The notes below the pieces were generated by a model. The model saw nothing but the letters and a program-made list of their open reading frames with translations, did no database searches and was not told the origin of the DNA. This document shows, one piece after another, positions 9,907-19,510 of a stretch of 64,000 bases of DNA; the first letter of the stretch is position 1, and every line of letters starts with the position of its first letter. A program made the translations under genes and the position numbers. This stretch comes from Bacillus sp. CGMCC 1.16541 (GTDB lineage: Bacteria > Bacillota > Bacilli > Bacillales > Bacillaceae_H), in assembly GCF_003184905.1 (NCBI RefSeq), contig NZ_KZ821206.1, forward strand, positions 51,443 through 115,442, in the 5' to 3' direction.

Positions 9907-11328
9907 TTAACTGTGTAATGCCTTTCCATCCACTGCTAATGCCGCTTCACCAATCGCTTCTGAAAGACTAGGATGAGGGTGAATTGTATGAGCAATTTCC
10001 CAAGGTGTTGCATCTAATACCTTTGCCAATCCAGCTTCTGAAATCATATCTGTTACATGTGGTCCAATCATATGTACACCTAGTACATCATCTGTTTGAC
10101 AATCAGCAATGATTTTTACAAAGCCTTCTGATTTACCATATACAAGTGCTTTCCCAACTGCTTTAAAAGGAAATTTACCAATCTTTACATCATGTCCTTG
10201 TTCTTTTGCTTCTTTTTCAGTTAGTCCCACACTTGCAACTTCGGGACTACTGTACACACATTTTGAAATAGTTTGATAATTTATAGGGTCAGGATTCTGC
10301 CCTGCTAGATGTTCTACAGCAATGATTCCTTCATGAGAAGCAACATGCGCAAGCTGCAGTCCACCAATCACATCACCAATTGCATAAATATGTGATTCTT
10401 TCGTTTGATAGTATTCATTTGTTTCAATGACACCTTTATCAAACCTAATATCTGTATTCTCTAGTCCAATACCTTCTACATTCCCCTGTCTTCCTACAGA
10501 TAATAAAAGCTTCTCAGCCATAAATACTTTCGTGCCATTGTCAATTTCCGCTGAAATTTCAATTCCTTGATTAATGGTTAATGAGTCTGGTAACACTTGT
10601 GCTGATGTGACAACGGTAATACCTTTTTTCGCTAGTAAACGTGTCATTTCTTTTGAAATTTCTACATCTTCTGTCGGTAAAATGCGGTCGCTATATTCTA
10701 ATACGGTTACTTCTACATCAAAGTCAGCTAACATTGATGCCCATTCAATACCAATAACTCCCCCACCAACAATCACCATCGACTTCGGTAAATCTTTCAT
10801 CTGTAACGCCTCATCAGATGTCACAACAAACTCCCCATCTACTTTCATACCTGGCAGTGTTCTCGGTCTTGAACCAGTTGCGATAATCACATTTTTCGGA
10901 AGTAACATTGCGTTCTCTTCGCCACTGTTTAATTCCACCGAAATGGTTCCAGGCATTGGCGAAAAAATCGATGGACCTAAAATGCGCCCAATCCCTTCGT
11001 ATACATCAATTTTCCCCTTCTTCATTAACCCTTGAACACCATTATATAATTGAGACACAATTTTATTTTTGCGTTCTTGTACTCGTTGAAAGTTTAAGGT
11101 AACGTCACTTGTCACAACGCCATATTCACTACTTTCTTTTGTTGATGCGTATACTTCGGCACTTCTTAATAGCGCTTTACTTGGAATACAACCTGCATGC
11201 AAGCATGTACCCCCTAGCTTTTTCTTCTCCACGACCGCAACTTTTAACCCCAGTTGTGAGGCACGAATCGCCGCTACATATCCCCCTGTGCCGCCTCCTA
11301 GTATTACTAAATCGTATTCTGTAGCCAT
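9907..11328 (-). CDS. lpdV: Dihydrolipoamide dehydrogenase (E3) of the branched-chain complex
   Basis: Flavoprotein that reoxidises the lipoyl arm of BkdB using NAD. The FAD-binding Rossmann motif GGGTGGYVAA is at the N-terminus, the redox disulfide is in GGTCLHAGCIPSKALL, the NAD-binding motif is VGGGVIGIEWA, and the C-terminal interface carries the catalytic His-Glu dyad region HPHPSLSEAI. It has 473 residues, normal for E3. The gene lies between buk and bkdAA as in B. subtilis, so it is the dedicated E3 of this complex. Confidence 0.95.
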   Translation of the reverse strand: MATEYDLVILGGGTGGYVAAIRASQLGLKVAVVEKKKLGGTCLHAGCIPSKALLRSAEVYASTKESSEYGVVTSDVTLNFQRVQERKNKIVSQLYNGVQGLMKKGKIDVYEGIGRILGPSIFSPMPGTISVELNSGEENAMLLPKNVIIATGSRPRTLPGMKVDGEFVVTSDEALQMKDLPKSMVIVGGGVIGIEWASMLADFDVEVTVLEYSDRILPTEDVEISKEMTRLLAKKGITVVTSAQVLPDSLTINQGIEISAEIDNGTKVFMAEKLLLSVGRQGNVEGIGLENTDIRFDKGVIETNEYYQTKESHIYAIGDVIGGLQLAHVASHEGIIAVEHLAGQNPDPINYQTISKCVYSSPEVASVGLTEKEAKEQGHDVKIGKFPFKAVGKALVYGKSEGFVKIIADCQTDDVLGVHMIGPHVTDMISEAGLAKVLDATPWEIAHTIHPHPSLSEAIGEAALAVDGKALHS

Positions 11329-11346
11329 ACTCTCCCACCTTTCTTC

Positions 11347-12453
11347 TTAAAAAGCTGTCGTCTTTATTTGTTTTCCAGGGTACTCTTTAGCTTGCTCTTC
11401 TCCCGATAAGACACGCAAAGCTCCTTCAGCTAACGCTTGTAGTTCATCTTCTCCGGGTGAGACGATTACATCAGCAATCCAATTAACTCGCTTCACAATG
11501 TTTTCTACAAATGTTTTAGAGTAAGCTAATCCTCCTGTTAAAATAATGGCATCTACTTTACCTGCTAATACGGCACTAGCTGCACCAATTTCTTTCGCTA
11601 CTTGATAAGCCATAGCCTCATAAACGAGCTTCGCTTTTTCATCCCCTTTATTAGCGAGTGTTTCTACTTTTTGAGCATCAGAAGTATTAAGGTATCCGAC
11701 AAGCCCACCTTTTCCAACAACCATTTTCATGATTTCTTCACGGTAATAACGCCCAGAAAAGCAAAGTTTGATGAGATCTCCGACCGGAACCGTTCCTGCT
11801 CTTTCAGGACTGAAAGGCCCGTCACCGTGTAAACCGTTGTTTACATCAATAACTTTTCCCTTGTCATGAACACCGACTGTAATGCCTCCACCCATATGCG
11901 TTACAATTAATGAAAGCTCTTCATATTTACCATCTAGCTGCTTTGCTACTTTACGCGCAACTGCTTTTTGATTCAACGCGTGAAAAATACTTTTTCTCTC
12001 AATTAAAGCGAAACCGGAAATACGAGCAATATCATCTAATTCATCTACTACGACAGGGTCTACAATGTAAGAAGGAATGTTAAGTCCTGAAGCAATTTCG
12101 TATGCAAGAATGCCACCTAAATTTGAAGCATGATGACCTGCATACCCATCTTTCAAATCTTGAAGCATTAAGTCATTAACAGCGTATGTACCTCCCTCAA
12201 TCGGACGTAGTAAACCTCCTCTTCCACATACTGCACTCACTTTTGATAAATTAATTCCTTCTTCATCAAGTGCTTGTAAAATGGATTGTTTTCGAAACTC
12301 GTATTGATCATAAATTGTTTTATATTGATTTAAAACATCCGCATCATAACGAATGGTACGATCAAAAATAGGTTTTTCATTATGAAACACACCAATTTTT
12401 GTAGAGGTAGATCCAGGGTTAATGACAACAATCCGGTAGTCTTGCATTTCCAA
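11347..12453 (-). CDS. buk: Butyrate kinase
   Basis: ASKHA-fold acyl kinase that makes ATP from butyryl- or branched-chain acyl-phosphate, paired with Ptb. The phosphate-binding motif [14 protein letters not shown] is at the N-terminus and [20 protein letters not shown] and the late ILTGGLAYS follow. The start is most likely TTG at 12453, because AGGAGG lies 8 nt upstream; an ATG six bases further in would leave 14 nt. A 134-bp gap to bcd contains two 8-base arms (GAAAAGGG/CCCTTTTC) that could pair over a long loop; I see no terminator there. Confidence 0.93.
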   Translation of the reverse strand: MEMQDYRIVVINPGSTSTKIGVFHNEKPIFDRTIRYDADVLNQYKTIYDQYEFRKQSILQALDEEGINLSKVSAVCGRGGLLRPIEGGTYAVNDLMLQDLKDGYAGHHASNLGGILAYEIASGLNIPSYIVDPVVVDELDDIARISGFALIERKSIFHALNQKAVARKVAKQLDGKYEELSLIVTHMGGGITVGVHDKGKVIDVNNGLHGDGPFSPERAGTVPVGDLIKLCFSGRYYREEIMKMVVGKGGLVGYLNTSDAQKVETLANKGDEKAKLVYEAMAYQVAKEIGAASAVLAGKVDAIILTGGLAYSKTFVENIVKRVNWIADVIVSPGEDELQALAEGALRVLSGEEQAKEYPGKQIKTTAF

Positions 12454-12587
12454 CGTAAAATCCTCCTACATGTAAAGAATGAAAGAAAAGGGAAGCTCTG
12501 TATCAAAGCAAGGCAAACGACACCCCGCTTGACACAAATGAATGCCAACACCCTTTTCTATATAAACAATAATCAATCATTCCTTTA

Positions 12588-13691
12588 TTAACGAGATTGA
12601 CGGCGACTTAAAATGTTCTGTCCGTTTTGTAGAAACTGACTACGTGAACGGCGAAGTGTTTCAATACGTTCCTCTGCTAAACGATCCGCCGCTAAATAAG
12701 TTGGAATACCGTCACGCTTTGAGATGTCAAATACACTTGCAATATTATCGTAGATTCCTTCTACTTTTTTCAATGCACGCTCACGATTGTAGCCAATTAA
12801 TTCATCTGCTACGTTAATAACACCACCGGCATTGATGACGTAATCGGGAGCATACACAATGCCTAACTCGTGAATAAGATCGCCATGTCTCGTTTCTTTT
12901 AATTGATTATTCGCTGCTCCTGCAATAACTTTTGCTTTTAAATGGGGAATGGTTTCATCATTAATTGTGGCGCCTAATGCACAAGGAGCGTAAATGTCAC
13001 AATCCACACTATAAATATCACTTGGATCTACAGCTTGTGCACCAAACTGCTCCACAACACGTTGCACCGCTTCTTTATTAATGTCTGTGACAATTAACTT
13101 TGCACCTTCTTCATGAAGATGACGACATAAGTTATATGCGACGTTTCCAACACCTTGTACAGCAATGACTTTCCCTTCAAGTGAATCTGTACCAAATGCT
13201 TCTTTCGCTGCCGCTTTCATCCCGCGATATACACCATATGCTGTTACAGGTGAAGGGTTACCTGATGAACCAAAGGCAGGAGAAACACCTGTTACGTAAT
13301 CCGTTTCTTGATAGATAATATCCATGTCTTCAACTGTTGTTCCTACATCCTCTGCTGTAATGTAACGACCATTTAACCCTTGGATGAAACGACCAAATGC
13401 ACGGAACATTGCTTCATTTTTATCTTTACGAGGATCTCCAATAATAACCGTTTTTCCTCCACCTAAATTCAGTCCTGCAGCTGCATTTTTATAGGTCATT
13501 CCTTTAGCAAGGCGCAATGCATCTTCAATTGCAGATGCTTCTGTATCATAAGTCCACATTCTTGTTCCACCTAAAGCAGGACCAATTGTTGTATCATGGA
13601 TAGCAATAATTGCTTTTAAACCTGACTCTTTATCTTGACAGAATAATAATTGCTCATAATCGTACGTTTCCATGTATTTAAAGATTTCCAT
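12588..13691 (-). CDS. bcd: Leucine (branched-chain amino acid) dehydrogenase
   Basis: NAD-dependent oxidative deaminase that turns Leu, Val and Ile into their 2-keto acids, the substrates of the Bkd complex. The substrate-binding segment GGTRMW and the catalytic Lys in [18 protein letters not shown] are present, then the Rossmann motif [12 protein letters not shown]. The 367 residues match the Glu/Leu/Phe/Val dehydrogenase family. AGGAGG precedes the ATG. It follows ptb by 12 bp in the operon. Confidence 0.95.
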   Translation of the reverse strand: MEIFKYMETYDYEQLLFCQDKESGLKAIIAIHDTTIGPALGGTRMWTYDTEASAIEDALRLAKGMTYKNAAAGLNLGGGKTVIIGDPRKDKNEAMFRAFGRFIQGLNGRYITAEDVGTTVEDMDIIYQETDYVTGVSPAFGSSGNPSPVTAYGVYRGMKAAAKEAFGTDSLEGKVIAVQGVGNVAYNLCRHLHEEGAKLIVTDINKEAVQRVVEQFGAQAVDPSDIYSVDCDIYAPCALGATINDETIPHLKAKVIAGAANNQLKETRHGDLIHELGIVYAPDYVINAGGVINVADELIGYNRERALKKVEGIYDNIASVFDISKRDGIPTYLAADRLAEERIETLRRSRSQFLQNGQNILSRRQSR

Positions 13692-13703
13692 TTTTTATTC
13701 CTC

Positions 13704-14618
13704 CTAGTATGACTGGTAATTTGCAACACATATCGCTAAAGCAAGAGAATACAACTTACTTTCTGACGAATCTGCACGAGATGTTAGCACAATAGGGGCC
13801 TTCGCACCTGCAATAACAGCTCCTACTTTCGCTTTTGCAAAATACACAAGAGATTTATATAAAACATTGCCAACTTCAATCGCTGGAACGAGTAGGATAT
13901 CAGCTTGACCAGCCACTTCCCCTGTAATCCCTTTATGATGAGCGGCTTGACTACTAATTGCATTATCTAATGCAAGAGGACCATCAATGATGCAATTTAT
14001 AATTTGACCTCTTTTATTCATTTGTGTTAGCAATGCAGCTTCCGTTGTTGCTTGCATCTTTTCATTTACTACTTCTACAGCAGCAATCGGAGCCACTTTC
14101 GGTGTGTTGACTCCTAATGCTCTTGCAACTTGAACTGCGTTCTGCGTAATTTGCACTTTTTCTTGTAACGTAGGCTGAATATTCATCGCTGCATCCGTTA
14201 CAAAAACAAGTTTCTTGTAATCTGGCACTTCAAAAACTGCTACGTGAGAAAGAATATTTCCTGTACGCAATCCATACTCTTTATTTAAAACTGCTTTTAA
14301 TATAACGGATGTCGAAAGATGACCTTTCATTAACAACTGTGCTTCCTGATTATAAACAGCTTTCACTGCAAGAGAAGCAGCTTCTTGCACACTTTGTGCA
14401 TCAACAATCTGCACAGAAGAATTCTCTAATAGAGAAGGGCAATACTGGAGAATCATGTTGTTTATCTTTTGTTCATTCCCAAACAAAATAAATTGTGCCA
14501 GCTTTCTCGAAATGGCTTCATATACAGCTTCAATTGTTTCACGATCATCCGCTGCTGCAACAGCTACTGTTAACAGATTCACACTCGTTGCTTGTTCTAC
14601 TAATGCTGCTAGCTTCAT
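13704..14618 (-). CDS. ptb: Phosphate butyryltransferase
   Basis: Exchanges CoA for phosphate on butyryl-CoA or branched acyl-CoA and supplies the acyl-phosphate used by Buk. The protein has 304 residues with the phosphate acetyl/butyryltransferase fold; recognisable stretches are VFVTDAAMNIQP, IIDGPLALDNA and ADILLVPAIEVGN. It is the first gene of the bkd operon, with AAAGGTAGAG upstream of ATG and a sigma-54 promoter about 45 bp before the start. Confidence 0.94.
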   Translation of the reverse strand: MKLAALVEQATSVNLLTVAVAAADDRETIEAVYEAISRKLAQFILFGNEQKINNMILQYCPSLLENSSVQIVDAQSVQEAASLAVKAVYNQEAQLLMKGHLSTSVILKAVLNKEYGLRTGNILSHVAVFEVPDYKKLVFVTDAAMNIQPTLQEKVQITQNAVQVARALGVNTPKVAPIAAVEVVNEKMQATTEAALLTQMNKRGQIINCIIDGPLALDNAISSQAAHHKGITGEVAGQADILLVPAIEVGNVLYKSLVYFAKAKVGAVIAGAKAPIVLTSRADSSESKLYSLALAICVANYQSY

Positions 14619-14664
14619 GTTCGACTCTACCTTTCATCTATATTCATCATCCACTATTATTACT

Positions 14665-14680
14665 TGCAAGTATCGTGCCA
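14665..14680 (-). promoter_or_regulatory. Sigma-54 (SigL) promoter of the bkd operon
   Basis: On the minus strand TGGCAC-GATAC-TTGCA is an exact match to the -24/-12 sigma-54 consensus with 5-nt spacing. It lies about 45 bp upstream of ptb and just downstream of bkdR, whose product is a sigma-54 activator. This is the expected control of the bkd operon. Confidence 0.9.
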
Positions 14681-14722
14681 ACTTTAACGATATGTAAAAT
14701 CACACTTTTACAAAAATGAATA

Positions 14723-14754
14723 TGCAATAAATTGCACACTACGCAAATTATTGC
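14723..14754. promoter_or_regulatory. Probable BkdR upstream activating site
   Basis: Two nearby dyads, TGCAATAAATTGCA (14723-14736) and GCAAATTATTGC (14743-14754), lie 43-90 bp upstream of the sigma-54 promoter, where an enhancer site is expected. The second overlaps the 3' end of bkdR. Assignment to BkdR is inference from position and symmetry. Confidence 0.6.
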
Positions 14755-16820
14755 ATGCCATCTTTTGCAATTTTAAATTTTTCCACTTTATAATATAACG
14801 ATCTAAGTGATATCCCTAATTGCTTGGCTGTTTTTGTTTTGTTATATTTGTTTACCATTAGTGCTTGTTTTAATACTTTCGCTTCATACTCCTCTAATAA
14901 ATTCGACAAGTCCTTATTATTAAGGAATCCATTTTCTTCTTGTTGAATTGTGTTTTTCACTTGATCCCCTTCTAGCGTCGGTAAATGGTGAAGATCAATC
15001 AACACTTCGCTATAGTTCATATAAATAATAGCTCGCCCTAAAATGTTTTCTAACTCTCGCACATTTCCCGGCCAATGATATGATCGTAAGGCAGCAAGCG
15101 CATCTGCTGTTAAACCTTCCACATTCCGACCGTAATCTTGATTAATTTTTGTGATCAAGTGTTGCGCTAGTGAATTAATATCTTCTTTTCGATAACGAAG
15201 CGGAGGAATTTGAATGGGGATTTTATTTAATCGATAATATAAGTCTTCCCTTACTTTCCCGCTCACAATTCCTTTCTCTAGATTTACATTTGTCGCAGCA
15301 ATCACTCGCACGTTAATCGGAATTGGCGTCGTTCCGCCGACTCGAACAATTTCTTTTTCTTGTAAAACGCGTAATAATTTTGCTTGCATACTAGCTGATA
15401 ACTCACCAATTTCATCTAAAAAGATACTGCCATTATTCGCTTCCTCAAATAACCCTCGTTTCCCGCCACGCTTTGCCCCGGAAAAAGCTCCTTCCTCATA
15501 ACCAAATAATTCACTTTCTAATAAAGATTCTGATAAAGCAGCGCAATTAACACGAACAAATTTGTTATATTTCCGATTACTTGCATTGTGAATAGCATGA
15601 GCAAATAACTCTTTTCCTGTCCCAGATTCTCCCCTTAACAACACAGTTGCTGGTGTTTTTGCTCCAAGTTTCGCTTGTTCAATAGCTAACTGAAACTCTT
15701 CTGATTTGCCGATAATATCATCAAACGAGTATTTCGCTTCTAAGGTACGAATAATTTGCCTTGCTCGATTTAATTCAACTGTTAATTGTTGAATTTCAGA
15801 CATGTCATGAATGACCCCTACACTTCCATTTAACTTTCCATCAACAATAACTGGTGCTACATTAACAATTACGGCTTTCTTATTTGGTCCTACTTTCATA
15901 CTGACTCCACGAACAGGCCTTCTTGTTTGTAACACTTTCATATGCATACTTTCGCCTTCCGAGATATCAGCTGTCGCAGGTTTCCCAATGACATCTTCTT
16001 CTTTCAACCCCGTTAGCTTCGTGTACGCTGGGTTAATTAATAGCCCTCTTCCTTTTTCATCTACCACTGAAATTGCTTCTTCTGATGACTGAATAATTGC
16101 TTCTAACATCGTTTGGATTTCTTTTAAATTTGTTACCTCTTCTGCTAAGTCCACCACTTCTGTAATATCTTTAAAGATGGAAAAGGCACCAAATAATTCT
16201 CCAGCTTCATTTAACATTGGAATTCGAGATGTTATGATTTTTCGACCATTTTGCAACAAGAACTTTTGGTTGCGATCTGTCTTTCTTGTTTGTAACGTGA
16301 GCGGCAACTGACTGGTTGGAATGACATCGTGAATATGTTTACCAATCACAACTCCCTTTTGTAAACCCGTTACTCTTTCCGCACTACGATTAAATAAAGT
16401 AATAATCCCTTTTTCATCAATGACAATCATGCCGTCATGAGTAGAATTAAAAATTAAGTCGTACTTATACGATTCATTTTTAAAGCGATTTACCAATTCT
16501 TCTTTTTCATCCATCAACTCAGATGTCATATGAGCTACAGCTCCAGGAACTAACACAGCTCCCTCCGGCTTTTCTTGATATAATTCATAAAACATTGATT
16601 GATTACCTGTAGCATCAATGATGATATCAATGTTTTGCTGCATAAAATCACGCCAGTTTGTACTCGTCTGGATACCATTTTTTTTCGCAAAAATCATACC
16701 AGGTGCATGTTCGTTTTTATCAGCAATGGCATAGATATTTAATATGTCTGCTTCCATCACCATCTTTAAAACCGTTAGTCCACCTTTTCCAGCTCCAACA
16801 ATTAACACATTTTGCATCAT
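14748..16820 (-). CDS. bkdR: Sigma-54-dependent activator BkdR
   Basis: Enhancer-binding protein that activates the bkd operon with SigL. Domains in order: an N-terminal Rossmann-like domain ([21 protein letters not shown]) at about 1-110; two PAS domains at about 125-230 and 245-345; an AAA+ domain with Walker [15 protein letters not shown] loop, Walker [10 protein letters not shown] and RVIAATN; and a C-terminal Fis-type helix-turn-helix ([18 protein letters not shown]). It has 690 residues, as in B. subtilis. The sigma-54 contact loop reads GAFSGA rather than the usual GAFTGA. A sigma-A promoter lies upstream. Confidence 0.94.
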   Translation of the reverse strand: MMQNVLIVGAGKGGLTVLKMVMEADILNIYAIADKNEHAPGMIFAKKNGIQTSTNWRDFMQQNIDIIIDATGNQSMFYELYQEKPEGAVLVPGAVAHMTSELMDEKEELVNRFKNESYKYDLIFNSTHDGMIVIDEKGIITLFNRSAERVTGLQKGVVIGKHIHDVIPTSQLPLTLQTRKTDRNQKFLLQNGRKIITSRIPMLNEAGELFGAFSIFKDITEVVDLAEEVTNLKEIQTMLEAIIQSSEEAISVVDEKGRGLLINPAYTKLTGLKEEDVIGKPATADISEGESMHMKVLQTRRPVRGVSMKVGPNKKAVIVNVAPVIVDGKLNGSVGVIHDMSEIQQLTVELNRARQIIRTLEAKYSFDDIIGKSEEFQLAIEQAKLGAKTPATVLLRGESGTGKELFAHAIHNASNRKYNKFVRVNCAALSESLLESELFGYEEGAFSGAKRGGKRGLFEEANNGSIFLDEIGELSASMQAKLLRVLQEKEIVRVGGTTPIPINVRVIAATNVNLEKGIVSGKVREDLYYRLNKIPIQIPPLRYRKEDINSLAQHLITKINQDYGRNVEGLTADALAALRSYHWPGNVRELENILGRAIIYMNYSEVLIDLHHLPTLEGDQVKNTIQQEENGFLNNKDLSNLLEEYEAKVLKQALMVNKYNKTKTAKQLGISLRSLYYKVEKFKIAKDGMQ

Positions 16821-16883
16821 GTTCCCCCTCTTTAAAAACGTTTACTTCTTCAAAAGCATGTTTGCAACTTTTTGCATAGTATT

Positions 16884-16934
16884 ATCATAATGAATAACAA
16901 AGTGTCTTGACAATTTTTTTCATTGTTTTATCAT
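16884..16934. promoter_or_regulatory. Back-to-back sigma-A promoters sharing one -35 region
   Basis: Minus strand: TTGTCA (16908-16913), 18 nt, TATGAT (16884-16889), reading toward bkdR. Plus strand: TTGACA (16907-16912), 16 nt, TATCAT (16929-16934), reading toward the DUF2627 gene. The two -35 boxes overlap almost completely. Confidence 0.55.
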
Positions 16935-16970
16935 TTTAATTATAGAAATGAATCTAGAAAGGGCGTTCAA

Positions 16971-17231
16971 ATGATACGTATAATTGCTTTACTAATTTTA
17001 CTTATTCCTGGAGCATTAGCAGGTTACGGCATTAAACTTATGCGTGACATGGTTTTTGGTGTATTACAACCGCCTTTCACATCCCTTTTTGTTCAATTCT
17101 CAGCAGGATTACTCTTGTTTTTAGCTGGGTTAGGGTTTGTCGCTGGCTTTATCTTGCACCGTGATCGTAAGCGAAATAAAGTACAAGCTCGTTTTCAACA
17201 AAAAAAACAAGCAACACCTATTCAAAAATAA
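16971..17231 (+). CDS. yqzF: DUF2627 membrane protein (YqzF-like)
   Basis: Small 86-residue protein of unknown function with two hydrophobic segments, IIALLILLIPGALAGYGI at the N-terminus and a second around residues 42-65, ending in a basic, Lys/Gln-rich tail. It matches the DUF2627 family found next to bkdR in Bacillus. The start at 16971 follows AAAGGGCG with good spacing; a frame from 16923 extends upstream without a site. It stands alone between a divergent promoter and a terminator. Confidence 0.82.
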   Translation: MIRIIALLILLIPGALAGYGIKLMRDMVFGVLQPPFTSLFVQFSAGLLLFLAGLGFVAGFILHRDRKRNKVQARFQQKKQATPIQK

Positions 17232-17232
17232 C

Positions 17233-17268
17233 AAAAGCTACCTCATGCACATATGAGATAGCTTTTTT
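17233..17268 (+). terminator. Terminator after the DUF2627 gene
   Basis: AAAAGCTACCTCAT (17233-17246) pairs with ATGAGATAGCTTTT (17253-17266) with one mismatch and is followed by further T residues. The A run on the other arm lets it also work for the leftward gene at 17291. Confidence 0.85.
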
Positions 17269-17290
17269 ATTTGGCTTTATTTTAAATTGA

Positions 17291-18016
17291 TTAAAAAGAC
17301 ACTTTAAATGTTTGTACCATTTTTTCTGGATAGTCAGTAATAACGGCCTCGCATCCATATTTATACATTTGTTTCGCTATATTCACATCATTGATTGTAT
17401 ACGGCCTTACTTTTAATGAGAAATCACGAGATACATCGACATTCACTTCATTAACGGTGCGATAGTTAGGGTGCAGCGCTTTGGCTCCTAGGTGCTGCGC
17501 ATATATCCATGGCTCAAATAACGGGTATGAATACAAGACAGCCGTTTCAAGGTTTGAGTCTAACGATATTACTCTTGCTAAACTATTATGATTAAATGAT
17601 GAGATAATGACTCGATTCTGCATATTATATTTGTAGATAAGATCAATAACCTTCATTTCCATATATGCATACTCAAAAATATTATTTTTCAACTCAATGT
17701 TTACTTCTGTTAATTGTTCACTGGCCCATTGTAGTACTTCTTCTAAAGTTGGAATCGGACACACTCCATATCGCTTTTTAAATTTATAGCTAGCATCTAA
17801 CTTCTTTATTTCTGCATACGTTAAGTCTTTTACATACCCTTTTCCATTTGTGGTTCGGTCTACTTTTTCATCATGAATGACAACAAGCTCATTATCTTTT
17901 GTCATATGTACATCTAACTCAATGCCATCTGCTCCTACTCGAATCGCTTCTTTAAAAGAAATCATCGTGTTTTCAGGGTGCGTGCCAGCCGCACCTCTAT
18001 GTCCAAATATACGCAA
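17291..18016 (-). CDS. yqiK: Glycerophosphodiester phosphodiesterase (YqiK-like)
   Basis: Hydrolyses glycerophosphodiesters to glycerol-3-phosphate and an alcohol. The GDPD signature is complete: IFGHRGAAGTHPENT at the N-terminus with the catalytic His, then GADGIELDVHMTKDNE and VVIHDEKVDRTTNG with the metal-binding Glu/Asp and second His. No signal peptide is seen, so it is probably cytosolic. The start is TTG at 18016, 9 nt after AAAGGAG; the frame opens at another TTG (18025) that abuts the ribosome binding site. About 241 residues. Confidence 0.92.
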   Translation of the reverse strand: MRIFGHRGAAGTHPENTMISFKEAIRVGADGIELDVHMTKDNELVVIHDEKVDRTTNGKGYVKDLTYAEIKKLDASYKFKKRYGVCPIPTLEEVLQWASEQLTEVNIELKNNIFEYAYMEMKVIDLIYKYNMQNRVIISSFNHNSLARVISLDSNLETAVLYSYPLFEPWIYAQHLGAKALHPNYRTVNEVNVDVSRDFSLKVRPYTINDVNIAKQMYKYGCEAVITDYPEKMVQTFKVSF

Positions 18017-18139
18017 TGCCCACAACTCCTTTTTCTCGTTTTTCTTACCATAACATTATTTAAGAAAAAAGCCTGTCTTTTTACATTATTTTTGCTATAC
18101 TTACACATACATTTTACATTTGAAAGGAAGTTGTTATGT

Positions 18140-18280
18140 ATGAAACCTTTACAAATTTCACCCGAAACAGCGGTTAAGTTAGCAGAAAAGTTAAATGTTC
18201 CTCTTGAACAACTCATGCACATGCCTCAGCATATTTTATTACAAAAATTAGCACAATTAAATGAAGACAAAAACGACTAA
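18140..18280 (+). CDS. yycC: YycC-like small protein
   Basis: A 46-residue protein beginning MKPLQISPETAVKLAEKLN and containing LEQLMHMPQHILLQKL. It resembles the small YycC family of Bacillus, whose function is unknown. The start at 18140 follows AAAGGAAG; the long frame upstream has no ribosome binding site and is ignored. It is transcribed divergently from yqiK and converges on spo0A. The family call is from memory of its conserved MHMPQH motif. Confidence 0.75.
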   Translation: MKPLQISPETAVKLAEKLNVPLEQLMHMPQHILLQKLAQLNEDKND

Positions 18281-18286
18281 AATCGC

Positions 18287-18341
18287 AAAATGCCTTGCCT
18301 GCAACATCTAGGAGTGACTAGATAGCGAGGCAAGGCATTTT
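18287..18341. terminator. Bidirectional terminator between yycC and spo0A
   Basis: AAAATGCCTTGCCT (18287-18300) pairs perfectly with AGGCAAGGCATTTT (18328-18341); inside it a second arm pair, ATCTAG/CTAGAT, extends the structure. The A and T ends suit termination of both converging genes. Confidence 0.85.
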
Positions 18342-18367
18342 ACTATATAACGTTATTCATCAGCCCT

Positions 18368-19156
18368 TCAAGAGGCTTTATGCTCTAAACGTAATTTATC
18401 AGCAACCATGGCGATGAATTCAGAGTTTGTTGGTTTTGCTTTTGTCATGCTAACTGTGTATCCAAAAAGGGAAGAGATCGAATCAATGTTACCACGGCTC
18501 CACGCCACTTCAATAGCATGTCGAATTGCACGCTCTACACGACTTGCAGTTGTGTTATATTTTTTTGCAATGTCTGGATATAACACTTTTGTAATAGAGC
18601 CTAACAACTCAATATCTTTATATACCATCGAAATCGCTTCACGTAAATACAAATAACCTTTAATGTGTGCCGGCACACCAATTTCGTGAATAATGCTGGT
18701 AATGTTGGCATCTAAGTTATTAGATTTCGTTTCACGCTGCGTTCTCATAGAAGATGAATGATGCTTAATAACAGAAGATGATTTTCCACTTACTTGACGA
18801 ATATGATCGACTAAGTTTTCCATATCAAATGGCTTTAAGATGAAGTACGCTGCTCCTAAATCTACAGCTTTCTTCGTTACATCTTCTTGTCCAAACGCCG
18901 TAAGCATAATGACATTTGGGTAGTTATCTTTCTTCATGTCTTTAAGCTGACTTAATACGGCTAGTCCATCAAGGTGAGGCATAATAATATCTAAAACAAG
19001 AACATCAGGATCTTTTTCTTTCAACATTGACAAACATTCTTGTCCATTATAAGCTACGCCAATTACTTCCATGTCATCTTGATCTGAAATATAATCCTCT
19101 AGTAAGCCTATTAACTCTCTGTTGTCGTCAACTAAACAAACTTTGATCTTCTTCAC
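18368..19156 (-). CDS. spo0A: Sporulation master regulator Spo0A
   Basis: Response regulator at the end of the sporulation phosphorelay. The receiver domain (1-120) has acidic residues D10 and D11, phosphoacceptor D56 in VLVLDIIMP, Thr in MLTAFG and Lys in ILKPF. After a Ser/Asn-rich linker comes the Spo0A DNA-binding domain with [20 protein letters not shown]. The 262 residues are full length. The start is GTG, with AGGAGG 8 nt upstream. It sits next to spoIVB, as in all Bacillus. Confidence 0.98.
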   Translation of the reverse strand: MKKIKVCLVDDNRELIGLLEDYISDQDDMEVIGVAYNGQECLSMLKEKDPDVLVLDIIMPHLDGLAVLSQLKDMKKDNYPNVIMLTAFGQEDVTKKAVDLGAAYFILKPFDMENLVDHIRQVSGKSSSVIKHHSSSMRTQRETKSNNLDANITSIIHEIGVPAHIKGYLYLREAISMVYKDIELLGSITKVLYPDIAKKYNTTASRVERAIRHAIEVAWSRGNIDSISSLFGYTVSMTKAKPTNSEFIAMVADKLRLEHKAS

Positions 19157-19217
19157 AACAGATTCCTCCTCAATCCCTTAAAGTTATATATCGATTCATA
19201 AACGATTCCTATCCTTT

Positions 19218-19256
19218 ATTCTAATGAATGATTTCGACAATGCAACAAGTTTTCCT
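19218..19256 (-). promoter_or_regulatory. spo0A control region: sigma-A and sigma-H boxes with a 0A box
   Basis: On the minus strand a sigma-H-type promoter, AGGAAAA (19250-19256), 11 nt, GTCGAAAT, overlaps a 0A box TGTCGAA (19233-19239). A sigma-A-type pair TTGCAT (19240-19245), 16 nt, TAGAAT (19218-19223) overlaps both. This resembles the vegetative/sporulation promoter pair and autoregulation of spo0A. The rest of the gap, 19260-19510, is AT-rich; I see no gene in it. Confidence 0.6.
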
Positions 19257-19510
19257 TTATTTTTTTGAAAAAAACTCAAATTACTGGAAAATCTATTATT
19301 TTCTTCTTTATTCTTCTTTTTTCGACTCGGATTACAAGTTGACAATTGTATTTTTTTTATGTTCAAGTTAACCAATTTACATAAACTGAGTTATTTCCTA
19401 AAATGATGAACGAGTTAAGAACTGACACCATTCTACTCTAAGGGGTTTAAAACCTGGTTTTTCAACTTATTAACTTATATTACTACAAAAGAAAAGACGA
19501 ACTAGTATAG

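Noticed and set aside
10574-11035. 153-aa plus-strand ORF inside lpdV
   Set aside because: It lies fully antisense to a highly conserved gene, with no family motif and no ribosome binding site seen.
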